This document shows positions 1-5,991 of a stretch of DNA of 8,891 nt, piece after piece. Below the pieces are notes generated by a model. The model was not told where the DNA came from and did not search any database. It saw only the letters and a program-made list of their open reading frames with translations. Made by a program: the position numbers and the translations under genes. Source of the DNA: CAYOSU01 sp964541255 (lineage in GTDB: Bacteria > Bacillota > Clostridia > Christensenellales > CAMQZB01); NCBI GenBank assembly GCA_964541255.1, contig CAZIPL010000057.1, forward strand, positions 1 through 8,891, in the 5' to 3' direction. Positions within the stretch are counted from its first letter, which is position 1, and each line of letters opens with the position of its first letter.

Positions 1-209
1 TCCTCAACGTGTGCGGTATTGATTGTTATACCTCTTGCTCTCTCTTCAGGCGCCTTATCGATCTGATCATCTCTCATAGCTTCTGCGCCGCCCTTGTGAG
101 CCATTACCATGGTAATAGCAGCTGTCAACGTCGTCTTACCATGGTCAACGTGGCCGATGGTACCGATATTAACGTGTGGTTTGCTTCTGTCAAATTTAGC
201 TTTAGCCAT
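1..209 (-). CDS. tuf: Elongation factor Tu, N-terminal fragment (runs off the window)
   Basis: EF-Tu is the cytoplasmic GTPase that carries aminoacyl-tRNA to the ribosomal A site. Only 69 full codons are visible, starting at the ATG 209-207. The P-loop GHVDHGKT is at residues 19-26, and the switch I signature APEERARGITI is at 53-63. These are diagnostic of EF-Tu against other translational GTPases. The start is fixed by an AGGAGG ribosome binding site at 223-218, 8 nt ahead. It is the last visible gene of the str operon, 44 nt after fusA, with no terminator or clear promoter between them. The rest of the protein lies outside the window, so intactness cannot be judged. Confidence 0.96.
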   Translation of the reverse strand, partial: MAKAKFDRSKPHVNIGTIGHVDHGKTTLTAAITMVMAHKGGAEAMRDDQIDKAPEERARGITINTAHVE

Positions 210-217
210 TTTTAATT

Positions 218-241
218 CCTCCTAATAATCTTAAATTATTA
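218..241 (-). promoter_or_regulatory. tuf ribosome binding site abutted by an A/T-only hairpin
   Basis: On the coding strand TAATAAT (241-235), loop TTAAG (234-230) and ATTATTA (229-223) form a 7-bp stem that ends on the first base of the AGGAGG site (223-218). The site itself stays single-stranded. All stem pairs are A-U, so the helix is weak. It might keep the EF-Tu initiation site open or be a chance product of AT-rich spacer DNA. Confidence 0.4.
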
Positions 242-253
242 ATTATTGCAAAA

Positions 254-2326
254 TTATTTTCTCTTTTCGCCGATAATCTTTTCAGCAACGGACTTAGGAA
301 CTTCCGCATAGTGATCGAACTGCATCGAGAAGACGCCACGTCCCTGCGTTCTGCTTCTAAGGTCTGTCGCATAACCGAACATTTCCGAAAGAGGAATTTC
401 GGCGTCGATTACCTTCGAACCGTTTCTGTCCTCAGAGCCGAGAATCGTTCCGCGGCGGCTGCTGACATTACCCATTATATCACCGAAGTACTCTTCAGGC
501 AACACAATTTCAACTTTCATGATAGGTTCGAGCAATACCGAACCTGCTTTTGCAAGACCGTCTTTCAACGCCAAAGATCCTGCGATCTTGAACGCTGCCT
601 CCGAAGAGTCGACGTCGTGATAAGAACCGTCGTATACAGTTACCTTGAAGTCAACAACTTCGTAGCCTGCAAGTATACCGCTCTTAGAAGCTTCCTGAAT
701 ACCTGCGTCGATAGGCTTGATGTATTCCTTAGGAATGCTTCCACCTACGGTTTCATCGACGAACTCATAACCCTTACCGGGTTCCTGAGGCTCGAGACGA
801 ATCTTACAGTGACCGTACTGACCGTGACCGCCGGACTGACGTACAAACTTACCTTCAGCTTCAACGGCTTTCTTGATGGTCTCTCTGTAAGCAACCTGAG
901 GTGCGCCTACGTTTGCTTCGACTTTGAATTCTCTCAAAAGTCTGTCTACGATAATATCGAGGTGAAGCTCGCCCATGCCGGCGATAATCGTCTGACCTGT
1001 TTCCTGATCCGTATAAGTTCTGAACGTCGGGTCTTCCTCGGCAAGTTTCTGAAGGGCAATACCCATCTTTTCCTGACTTGCTCTGGTCTTAGGCTCGATC
1101 GCGACTCTGATAACGGGGTCGGGGAACTCCATGCTCTCGAGAATAATCGGAGCTTTTTCGTCGCAAAGCGTATCGCCCGTAGCAGTGTCCTTAAGACCTA
1201 CGATACCTGCGATGTCGCCTGCATAAAGCTCGTCGATATCCGTTCTGTTGTTAGCGTGCATCTGCACGATTCTTGCAATTCTTTCTCTCTTGCCCTTTGT
1301 GGAATTGAGAACATAAGAACCTGTCTTCAAAACGCCCGAATAGGAACGCAAGAATGCGAGTTTTCCTACGAACGGGTCAACCATGATCTTGAATGCAAGA
1401 CCTGCAAACGGCTGATCGTCGCCCGTGATTCTCGTTTCTTCCTCTCCGTCGGGATTGGTTCCCGTGATATGATCTACGTCCAAAGGACTCGGCATATAAT
1501 CTACGATAGCGTCGAGAAGAATCTGAATACCTTTGTTCTTATAAGAAGATCCGCAGAAAACGGGGACCATAGTCATATGAACAACGGAATTTCTGATAGC
1601 TCTCTTCAAATCGTCTACCGTGATTTCCTCTTCCATAAGGTACTTTTCGCCGATTTCGTCGTCTACGTCGCAAAGGTGAGAAATAAGATTCTCTCTTGCT
1701 TCTTCCGCCTGAGCTTTATACTCTTCGGGGATTTCAACGATATCGACAACCTTTCCCATATCGTCTCTGTAGATATGCGCATGCATCTCCAAGAGGTCGA
1801 TTATTCCGACAAAGTCGGATTCTTTACCGATAGGAAGCACTACGGGAATAGCATTTGCTCCCAAACGGTCTCTCATCATCTTTACTGCCCCGAAAAAATT
1901 TGCTCCGTTAATGTCCATCTTGTTGACGAACGCAATACGGGGAACTTTATACTTGTCCGCTTGACGCCAAACGGTTTCGCTCTGAGGCTCAACGCCGCCC
2001 TTTGCGCAGAAAAGCGCAACTGCTCCGTCGAGAACTCGAAGAGATCTTTCAACCTCTACCGTAAAGTCAACGTGTCCCGGGGTGTCGATAAGGTTAATTC
2101 TGTGTCCCTTCCACTCGGTTGTGGTTGTAGCGGAAACAATCGTGATACCACGCTCCTGTTCCTGCTCCATCCAGTCCATAGTCGCCTGACCGTCGTGAAC
2201 CTCGCCGATCTTATGAGTTTTTCCCGTATAATAAAGGATACGCTCGGAGGTCGTCGTTTTTCCCGCGTCGATATGCGCCATGATACCGATATTACGCGTC
2301 ATACTTAAATCAAATTTTCTAGGCAT
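254..2326 (-). CDS. fusA: Elongation factor G
   Basis: EF-G is the GTPase that drives tRNA-mRNA translocation and, with ribosome recycling factor, splits post-termination ribosomes. The 690-aa length is normal for bacterial EF-G. The G domain shows P-loop AHIDAGKT at 17-24, RGITI at 59-63, DTPGH at 81-85 and NKMD at 135-138. Domain IV has the RQSGGHGQYGHCKI stretch, and domain V ends with the NVSSRRGTILG segment. The start ATG 2326-2324 is preceded by AAGGAG at 2340-2335 with 8-nt spacing. Only 20 nt separate it from rpsG, so it is co-transcribed in the str operon. It is intact, and all the expected G motifs are present. Confidence 0.99.
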   Translation of the reverse strand: MPRKFDLSMTRNIGIMAHIDAGKTTTSERILYYTGKTHKIGEVHDGQATMDWMEQEQERGITIVSATTTTEWKGHRINLIDTPGHVDFTVEVERSLRVLDGAVALFCAKGGVEPQSETVWRQADKYKVPRIAFVNKMDINGANFFGAVKMMRDRLGANAIPVVLPIGKESDFVGIIDLLEMHAHIYRDDMGKVVDIVEIPEEYKAQAEEARENLISHLCDVDDEIGEKYLMEEEITVDDLKRAIRNSVVHMTMVPVFCGSSYKNKGIQILLDAIVDYMPSPLDVDHITGTNPDGEEETRITGDDQPFAGLAFKIMVDPFVGKLAFLRSYSGVLKTGSYVLNSTKGKRERIARIVQMHANNRTDIDELYAGDIAGIVGLKDTATGDTLCDEKAPIILESMEFPDPVIRVAIEPKTRASQEKMGIALQKLAEEDPTFRTYTDQETGQTIIAGMGELHLDIIVDRLLREFKVEANVGAPQVAYRETIKKAVEAEGKFVRQSGGHGQYGHCKIRLEPQEPGKGYEFVDETVGGSIPKEYIKPIDAGIQEASKSGILAGYEVVDFKVTVYDGSYHDVDSSEAAFKIAGSLALKDGLAKAGSVLLEPIMKVEIVLPEEYFGDIMGNVSSRRGTILGSEDRNGSKVIDAEIPLSEMFGYATDLRSRTQGRGVFSMQFDHYAEVPKSVAEKIIGEKRK

Positions 2327-2346
2327 GAATTTCGCTCCTTAAAGGA

Positions 2347-2817
2347 TTACCAACGGAAATGTGCGAAAGCCTTGTTAGCTTCAGCCATTCTGTGAGTTTC
2401 CTCTTTCTTCTTGAATGCTCCGCCGGTTTCATTGCAAGCGTCCATAAGCTCTCCCGCAAGTCTGTCGCACATATTGCGTTCACTTCTCTTTCTTGCGCTG
2501 GCAACGATCCAACGAATTCCCAATGTCTGTCTTCTTTCGGGACGTATCTCGATAGGAACTTGATAGTTCGCACCGCCGACACGTCTTGCTTTTACTTCGA
2601 GAACGGGCATTACGTTATTGAGAGCCTTGTTGAAAAGCTCGATAGCGGGCTGACCCATTTTCTGTTCCATTGTGTTGAAGGCATCATATACAATTCCTTC
2701 AGCAGTTCCCTTTTTGCCGTCGATCATGATCTGATTTATGAGCTTGGTAACAACCTTGCTTCCGTAAATAGGATCAGGAAGGACGTCGCGTTTAGGAACT
2801 CCACCACGTCTTGGCAT
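2347..2817 (-). CDS. rpsG: 30S ribosomal protein S7
   Basis: S7 nucleates assembly of the 30S head by binding the 3' major domain of 16S rRNA, and it lines the E site. The 156-aa product begins MPRRGGVPKRDVLPDP and contains the family's RNA-binding stretch KARRVGGANYQVP (76-88), then IEIRPERR. I chose the ATG at 2817-2815 because it matches the family N-terminus and has AAGGAGG at 2832-2826 with 8-nt spacing. The frame is open upstream to an ATG at 2883-2881, but those 22 residues do not resemble S7. The gene lies 226 nt after rpsL, an unusually long gap for this operon, and 20 nt before fusA. The gap carries RNA structure described separately. Confidence 0.99.
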   Translation of the reverse strand: MPRRGGVPKRDVLPDPIYGSKVVTKLINQIMIDGKKGTAEGIVYDAFNTMEQKMGQPAIELFNKALNNVMPVLEVKARRVGGANYQVPIEIRPERRQTLGIRWIVASARKRSERNMCDRLAGELMDACNETGGAFKKKEETHRMAEANKAFAHFRW

Positions 2818-2822
2818 GGATT

Positions 2823-2874
2823 TATCCTCCTTAATAATTATTTTTGCTTCCCTTTCGGTTTCCCTATGAGGATA
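2823..2874 (-). promoter_or_regulatory. Possible helix masking the rpsG ribosome binding site
   Basis: UAUCCUC at 2874-2868 is perfectly complementary to GAGGAUA at 2829-2823, which includes most of the rpsG Shine-Dalgarno AAGGAGG (2832-2826). The 7-bp pairing would enclose a 38-nt purine-rich loop and hide the site. It is a natural off-state for translational control of S7. The complementarity is directly visible; the regulatory role is inference. Confidence 0.4.
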
Positions 2875-2882
2875 GCCGGGCA

Positions 2883-3022
2883 TACGGCAATTTTTGCCGC
2901 AGCGACTCCTTCAATCTTCTTTTCGAAGATTTACTGCTAACCAATCATATAGGACTTTGAGGGAGTGAGAATAGATCCCGTTTTGCCAAAACATATATTT
3001 TGACCATCCTATTTTATTGGTT
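2883..3022 (-). promoter_or_regulatory. Structured rpsL-rpsG intercistronic RNA, candidate S7-type autoregulatory element
   Basis: In the minus-strand RNA, 3022-3006 pairs with 2955-2939 over 17 positions (14 Watson-Crick, one G-U, two mismatches). One nucleotide later, 3004-2997 pairs with 2992-2985 (8 bp including two G-U, loop AUAU). A weak GGGA/UCCC stem (2979-2976 with 2964-2961) may fill the rest of the big loop. Downstream come AAUCUUC/GAAGAUU at 2931-2913 (loop GAAAA) and an 8-bp stem at 2901-2883 with core CGGCAA/UUGCCG. No stem has a U-tract, so these are not terminators. Four closing pairs are G-U in this RNA but would be C-A mismatches on the other strand, which favours function in the str mRNA. 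E. coli S7 acts at this same position in its str mRNA; the link here is inference. Confidence 0.45.
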
Positions 3023-3043
3023 TTTCAATGCAACTGTCTTTAA

Positions 3044-3421
3044 TTAAGCTTTTTTAGGACGCTTTGCGCCGTATTTGCTTCTTGCCTGTCTTCTGTTAGC
3101 TACGCCCGCGGTATCGAGAGTACCTCTGATAATGTGGTAACGTACACCAGGAAGATCCCTTACTCTGCCGCCTCTGATAAGTACGGAAGAGTGCTCCTGC
3201 AAGTTGTGACCGATCCCGGGAATGTAAATCGTACCTTCCTGACCGTTAACGAGCTTAACTCTTGCGATTTTACGAAGAGCGGAGTTAGGCTTTTTAGGCG
3301 AGGTCGTCGTTACGGAAAGGCATACGCCGCGCTTCTGCGGGCACCCCTGCATGATAGGAGCTTTGCTCTTAACGATTGCGCTGTGACGGCCGTGCTTGAT
3401 AAGCTGGTTGACTGTTGGCAT
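3044..3421 (-). CDS. rpsL: 30S ribosomal protein S12, with Arg at position 88
   Basis: S12 sits at the 30S decoding centre and helps set accuracy of codon recognition. The protein is 125 aa and has the family signatures CPQKRGVC (27-34), PKKPNSALRK (42-51), GHNLQEHS (71-78) and GGRVRDLPGVRYH. It lacks the roughly 13-residue insertion seen near residue 27 of Bacillus S12. Lys43 and Lys44 are retained. Codon 88 (3160-3158, AGG) gives Arg where nearly all bacteria have Lys; K88R is a classical streptomycin-resistance change. The segment NGQEGTIYIPG also departs from the common NGxEVTAYIPG. The start ATG 3421-3419 has a very strong AAGGAGGTGA site at 3437-3428. It lies 69 nt after the L7Ae-like gene. 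Confidence 0.99.
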   Translation of the reverse strand: MPTVNQLIKHGRHSAIVKSKAPIMQGCPQKRGVCLSVTTTSPKKPNSALRKIARVKLVNGQEGTIYIPGIGHNLQEHSSVLIRGGRVRDLPGVRYHIIRGTLDTAGVANRRQARSKYGAKRPKKA

Positions 3422-3490
3422 TAATTTTCACCTCCTTGAAATAAAATAGGATTGCAATTTGCTTGCATATATTTAAGCCGATTTCTCGGA

Positions 3491-3778
3491 TTAAACCGAT
3501 TTTTTATCCTCCGTTTTAAGAACCGTTACGACCGCCGCGCCGATATCAATCCCGCACGACTTGCCGAGCAATTCCTTTGACGGAAAGGATTTCACTTTGA
3601 TATTGCCTTTTTTTGCAATATCGCGAACCTCATTCTTAATCTTCTCGTCGGCGTTTTCGGCAAGAACGACATATTTTATTCGTTCCTCTCTCGCGCTTCG
3701 GATAAATTGCTTGAGTCCGACGTATTTTTTCGTTTCGTCAACTAATATTTCTATTGTCTTTTCGTGTTCTCTCAACAT
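3491..3778 (-). CDS. L7Ae-family ribosomal protein (YbxF/RplGB-like)
   Basis: This is a 95-aa member of the L7Ae/L30e family, RNA-binding proteins that recognise kink-turns. In Bacillus subtilis the paralogue YbxF is encoded between rpoC and rpsL, the same place relative to rpsL as here. Visible marks are GLKQ at 21-24 (the GxKQ RNA-contact motif) and the family signature LGKSCGIDIGAAVV at 71-84. It carries about 10 extra N-terminal residues compared with YbxF (82 aa). The ATG at 3778-3776 is supported by a weak GAGTGA site (3790-3785) and by the promoter just upstream. It is the first gene of the str operon here. Its exact ribosomal role in bacteria is not settled. Confidence 0.92.
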   Translation of the reverse strand: MLREHEKTIEILVDETKKYVGLKQFIRSAREERIKYVVLAENADEKIKNEVRDIAKKGNIKVKSFPSKELLGKSCGIDIGAAVVTVLKTEDKKSV

Positions 3779-3799
3779 AATAATTCACTCTAAAATACG

Positions 3800-3835
3800 C
3801 TATATCATTTTATCTTAATTGCAATAAAATGTCAA
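3800..3835 (-). promoter_or_regulatory. Sigma-A type promoter of the str operon
   Basis: A perfect -35 TTGACA (3835-3830) and a -10 TAAAAT (3812-3807) are separated by exactly 17 nt. Transcription would start near 3800, giving a leader of about 22 nt before the L7Ae-like ATG at 3778. That leader is too short for an elaborate riboregulator. No rpoC stands upstream, so this promoter probably drives the whole L7Ae-rpsL-rpsG-fusA-tuf unit. Confidence 0.85.
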
Positions 3836-4184
3836 ACAAATAATATCACTTTTTTCACTTATCCATATCTTGTGCTTGCTTATCGTTTATATCCACTAAA
3901 TGCATATTGATAATCGATATTCAAAATAAATTATTTTTCTAAATGTCGGTTTTATTAAGAATTATGAGAGATTCTTTCTTTCGCTTTTCATATCGATCGG
4001 TAAAAGAATAAGTAGATACGCAATCAATAAACGGGCATTTGCCAAATACTTTCAAGCCCTACTATTTACGTCTTTTGCCTTATCGCTTTTTCGCTCTTCA
4101 AAAAAACGAAGCTTGTCAAACGCCTAAGCAACTTAAAAAGCTTTATCAATCAACCGTCACAGACCAACTTTAAGCATAATAAAG
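3836..4184. other. Gene-free AT-rich spacer upstream of the str promoter
   Basis: I read this stretch on both strands. It has no open frame longer than a few codons with a ribosome binding site, no tRNA-like cloverleaf and no recognisable mobile-element end. Short A and T runs and weak inverted repeats occur (for example GGGC 4033-4036 with GCCC 4056-4059), none convincing. In many Firmicutes rpoC ends shortly before the L7Ae gene; no trace of it is visible. Confidence 0.6.
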
Positions 4185-4251
4185 GCGGCTCGATTTTAAT
4201 ACGGAAAGCCCGAAACAAGCATCATTCCACACGAAATCAAGCCGCTTTTTT
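4184..4251 (-). terminator. Long-loop hairpin with T-rich flanks, probable terminator
   Basis: GCGGCTCGATTT (4185-4196) and AAATCAAGCCGC (4234-4245) form a 12-position stem (11 Watson-Crick pairs, one G-U on the minus strand) with a 37-nt loop. It begins about 14 nt after the stop of the two-TM protein gene. On the minus strand it is followed by CCTTTATTA, a mediocre U-tract; on the plus strand by TTTTTT (4246-4251), a better one. I read it as the end of the minus-strand pair and possibly bidirectional. No plus-strand gene ends here. The loop is longer than usual for an intrinsic terminator. Confidence 0.6.
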
Positions 4252-4258
4252 ATATCTA

Positions 4259-4954
4259 TTATTTATTCTTACGTTTTCTGTTGTTTATTTTTAAGTATAT
4301 CATTCCGACCACCCAAACAAACGTGACGCCCGCAAGAATTATCCAAAAGAATTTCAAACGGTATTTTATTTGAGTTAATACCGATTCCCTATGAATATCG
4401 ATGTCATGCTCTTCATACCACTTATCGATAAGCTTTCTGTTTTCGACTGCGGGAAAATAATCCTTTTCGAAATCGGATAACGTCTTATAAAACTCACCTT
4501 TGCCGTAAATTGCCTCAACGGCGATATTGCCCTCGTTTATCACGAAAATATTTTCCCCGTCAATGCCGATTGCGATATTGAGAGTATATGTTCCGTCGTC
4601 GTTTTCGAATTTTTTAGTAAATAACAAGTATTCGGAATAATCTCCGCCGCCTAAAAAATACTCCGAGTAAGGCGCTTCCATAAAAACAATATCTGTCGGA
4701 TAATCCCCCAAATAGTCGTTATAATTCTTAACTATTTCAACCTTAACTTTCGCAGTATCGGATTCTTCGTCATATTCAGCAGACAAGATTTTCGCTCTGA
4801 AACCGTATAACTGTCCCCAACCGTTTTGTGGATCTCTCTCGGGCTTTGTTTCGTTATACTCCGTCGCCTTGTCGGCATAAACATAAAAGCCTACCACCGC
4901 CAAAACCAACACAAGAATCATCGATATTGTAATAATCACGTTCTTCTTTTTCAT
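4259..4954 (-). CDS. Two-TM membrane protein of unknown function
   Basis: I do not recognise this 231-aa protein. It begins MKKKN, then has a hydrophobic helix at about residues 5-27. A soluble stretch rich in Asp, Glu and Tyr follows to about 195, then a second helix at about 202-223 and a basic tail NNRKRKNK. The charge pattern predicts both ends in the cytoplasm and the 170-residue middle outside. The middle looks beta-rich (AKVKVEIVKNY, YTLNIAIGI). I chose the ATG at 4954-4952 because a promoter lies just ahead of it. The in-frame TTG at 5014 falls inside that promoter's -35 box and has no ribosome binding site. The site before the ATG is poor (GGTGG, 4-nt spacing). It follows the XRE regulator gene by 88 nt and probably acts with it. 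Confidence 0.8.
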   Translation of the reverse strand: MKKKNVIITISMILVLVLAVVGFYVYADKATEYNETKPERDPQNGWGQLYGFRAKILSAEYDEESDTAKVKVEIVKNYNDYLGDYPTDIVFMEAPYSEYFLGGGDYSEYLLFTKKFENDDGTYTLNIAIGIDGENIFVINEGNIAVEAIYGKGEFYKTLSDFEKDYFPAVENRKLIDKWYEEHDIDIHRESVLTQIKYRLKFFWIILAGVTFVWVVGMIYLKINNRKRKNK

Positions 4955-4985
4955 AAAGCCACCATAACTTAAAATCAAACTACGT

Positions 4986-5014
4986 ATTTTACACCTCAAT
5001 AAAGTAATTTTCAA
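4986..5014 (-). promoter_or_regulatory. Promoter for the two-TM protein gene
   Basis: -35 TTGAAA (5014-5009) and -10 TAAAAT (4991-4986) are separated by 17 nt in the gap between the XRE gene and the membrane protein gene. Transcription would start near 4979, about 25 nt before the ATG at 4954. The gene can therefore be expressed apart from the regulator. The sequence around the -35 (TTTTCAAAAC on the plus strand) resembles that at the regulator's own promoter. Confidence 0.6.
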
Positions 5015-5042
5015 AACAAGAAGCTACAGTCCTATTTTTATC

Positions 5043-5933
5043 TCATCCTAAATACTCTTTTTCGCCTCCTTTCTCACGTACCCACTCGTCGCCATATTCC
5101 GTAAAGTCGATGCTTTCGAATATCTTTCGGCACTCTTCGTCAGGTATTAAGTTTCCTATTCCGTCAATTATATACGAAACTCCGTCTCTAATCAGAAACG
5201 CATTTGTATAATTGCCGTTGCCCCAATATTTATATGTTCCTATATCGAGCGTTTCGTCATATTGCTCGCCGTTCATCACCGCGGAATGCAAGCTTTGAAA
5301 AATATAGTAACAGCACGAAAACGCATATTCTTCTCCCTTATCGTTGCGATATTTTGCCGCTACGAAAAAATCCTCTACTTCGACCTTATATAATTCATAG
5401 CCGTCGATGCGATATTCCGGCAAATCATAGCCGTCGCGCAGGAAGTCCACGTCTTTATGTACCGAGCCGTAAATTGTCTTTTCGTAGTAATCCTCTCTTC
5501 TGCCTCGAAGCCAAGAATCGAGATTATATCTCGGAATGTCGGCAAGCACAGAATAAACGACAATGCCTATCAAAAACAAAAACAACGCCGACGCCGTAAT
5601 AATTGCAAATATAAAGTAATTTCGCTCTCTTCTCTTTTTGATTATACTTTCGGAAATGGTTTTATATTGTTCGTCCGTAAGCCCGTAATTTTCTTCTAAG
5701 CCCGAGCTTACACAAACTTCTTTCGAACGCTCGCCTTTCATAAGCTCGTCAACCGAAATATTGAATCTATTCGCAATCACAGGGAAAAGCGAAACGTCGG
5801 GGAAGCCCTTACCCTTTTCCCATTTGCAGACGGTGCTTTTGTCCACATGAAGATATGCAGCAAACTCTTGTTGCGTATAGCCCGCTTCTTTCCTAAGTTC
5901 TTCGATAAACGATCCAACTTTTTCCGCTCTCAT
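5043..5933 (-). CDS. Membrane-anchored XRE-family regulator with outside sensor-like domain
   Basis: This 296-aa protein has an XRE/HTH_3 DNA-binding domain at residues 7-66 (TQQEFAAYL helix, recognition helix DKSTVCKWEKG, then SVDELMKGE). A linker with a basic KKRRER patch (99-104) leads to one transmembrane helix at about 106-130. The C-terminal 165 residues should lie outside the cell. Their ending, with VSYIIDG followed by DEECRKIFESI, resembles DUF4367-type domains, but that match is by eye. The layout suggests a one-component regulator sensing an envelope signal. The start ATG 5933-5931 has AGGAG (5943-5939) 5 nt ahead. The two-TM gene follows on the same strand. The ligand and target genes are unknown; the HTH call is firm and the sensing role is inferred. 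Confidence 0.9.
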   Translation of the reverse strand: MRAEKVGSFIEELRKEAGYTQQEFAAYLHVDKSTVCKWEKGKGFPDVSLFPVIANRFNISVDELMKGERSKEVCVSSGLEENYGLTDEQYKTISESIIKKRRERNYFIFAIITASALFLFLIGIVVYSVLADIPRYNLDSWLRGRREDYYEKTIYGSVHKDVDFLRDGYDLPEYRIDGYELYKVEVEDFFVAAKYRNDKGEEYAFSCCYYIFQSLHSAVMNGEQYDETLDIGTYKYWGNGNYTNAFLIRDGVSYIIDGIGNLIPDEECRKIFESIDFTEYGDEWVREKGGEKEYLG

Positions 5934-5951
5934 TTTATCTCCTAAAATAAA

Positions 5952-5980
5952 TATCTATCGCTTCGATAATGCGTTTTCAA
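5952..5980 (-). promoter_or_regulatory. Promoter of the XRE regulator gene
   Basis: -35 TTGAAA (5980-5975) and -10 TAGATA (5957-5952) are spaced by 17 nt. Transcription would begin near 5945, just ahead of the AGGAG ribosome binding site. The -10 is imperfect. Inverted repeats overlap both boxes. Confidence 0.5.
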
Positions 5981-5991
5981 AAACTATTATC
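5956..5991. promoter_or_regulatory. Candidate operator: two overlapping inverted repeats on the XRE promoter
   Basis: The first dyad is TATCG-CTT-CGATA (5956-5968), which overlaps the -10 box. The second runs GATAAT (5965-5970), GTTTT (5973-5977), centre CA, AAAAC (5980-5984), ATTATC (5986-5991): an imperfect 27-nt dyad centred on the -35 box. XRE repressors commonly bind such dyads in their own promoters, so autoregulation is likely but not shown. Confidence 0.45.

Noticed and set aside
311..2308. 665-codon open frame on the plus strand opposite fusA
   Set aside because: It is the antisense shadow of EF-G. The product has no recognisable domain and no suitable ribosome binding site, and the opposite strand encodes an unmistakable, intact EF-G.
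2818..2883. N-terminal extension of S7 from the ATG at 2883
   Set aside because: The frame is open, but the 22 residues do not match S7, and the ATG at 2817 has the correct start sequence and an ideal ribosome binding site.
2883..2931. Hairpins before rpsG as intrinsic terminators
   Set aside because: Neither stem is followed by a T-tract on the coding strand, and rpsG, fusA and tuf downstream need read-through.
4955..5014. N-terminal extension of the two-TM protein from a TTG at 5014
   Set aside because: It has no ribosome binding site, and the region holds a good -35/-10 promoter for the gene.
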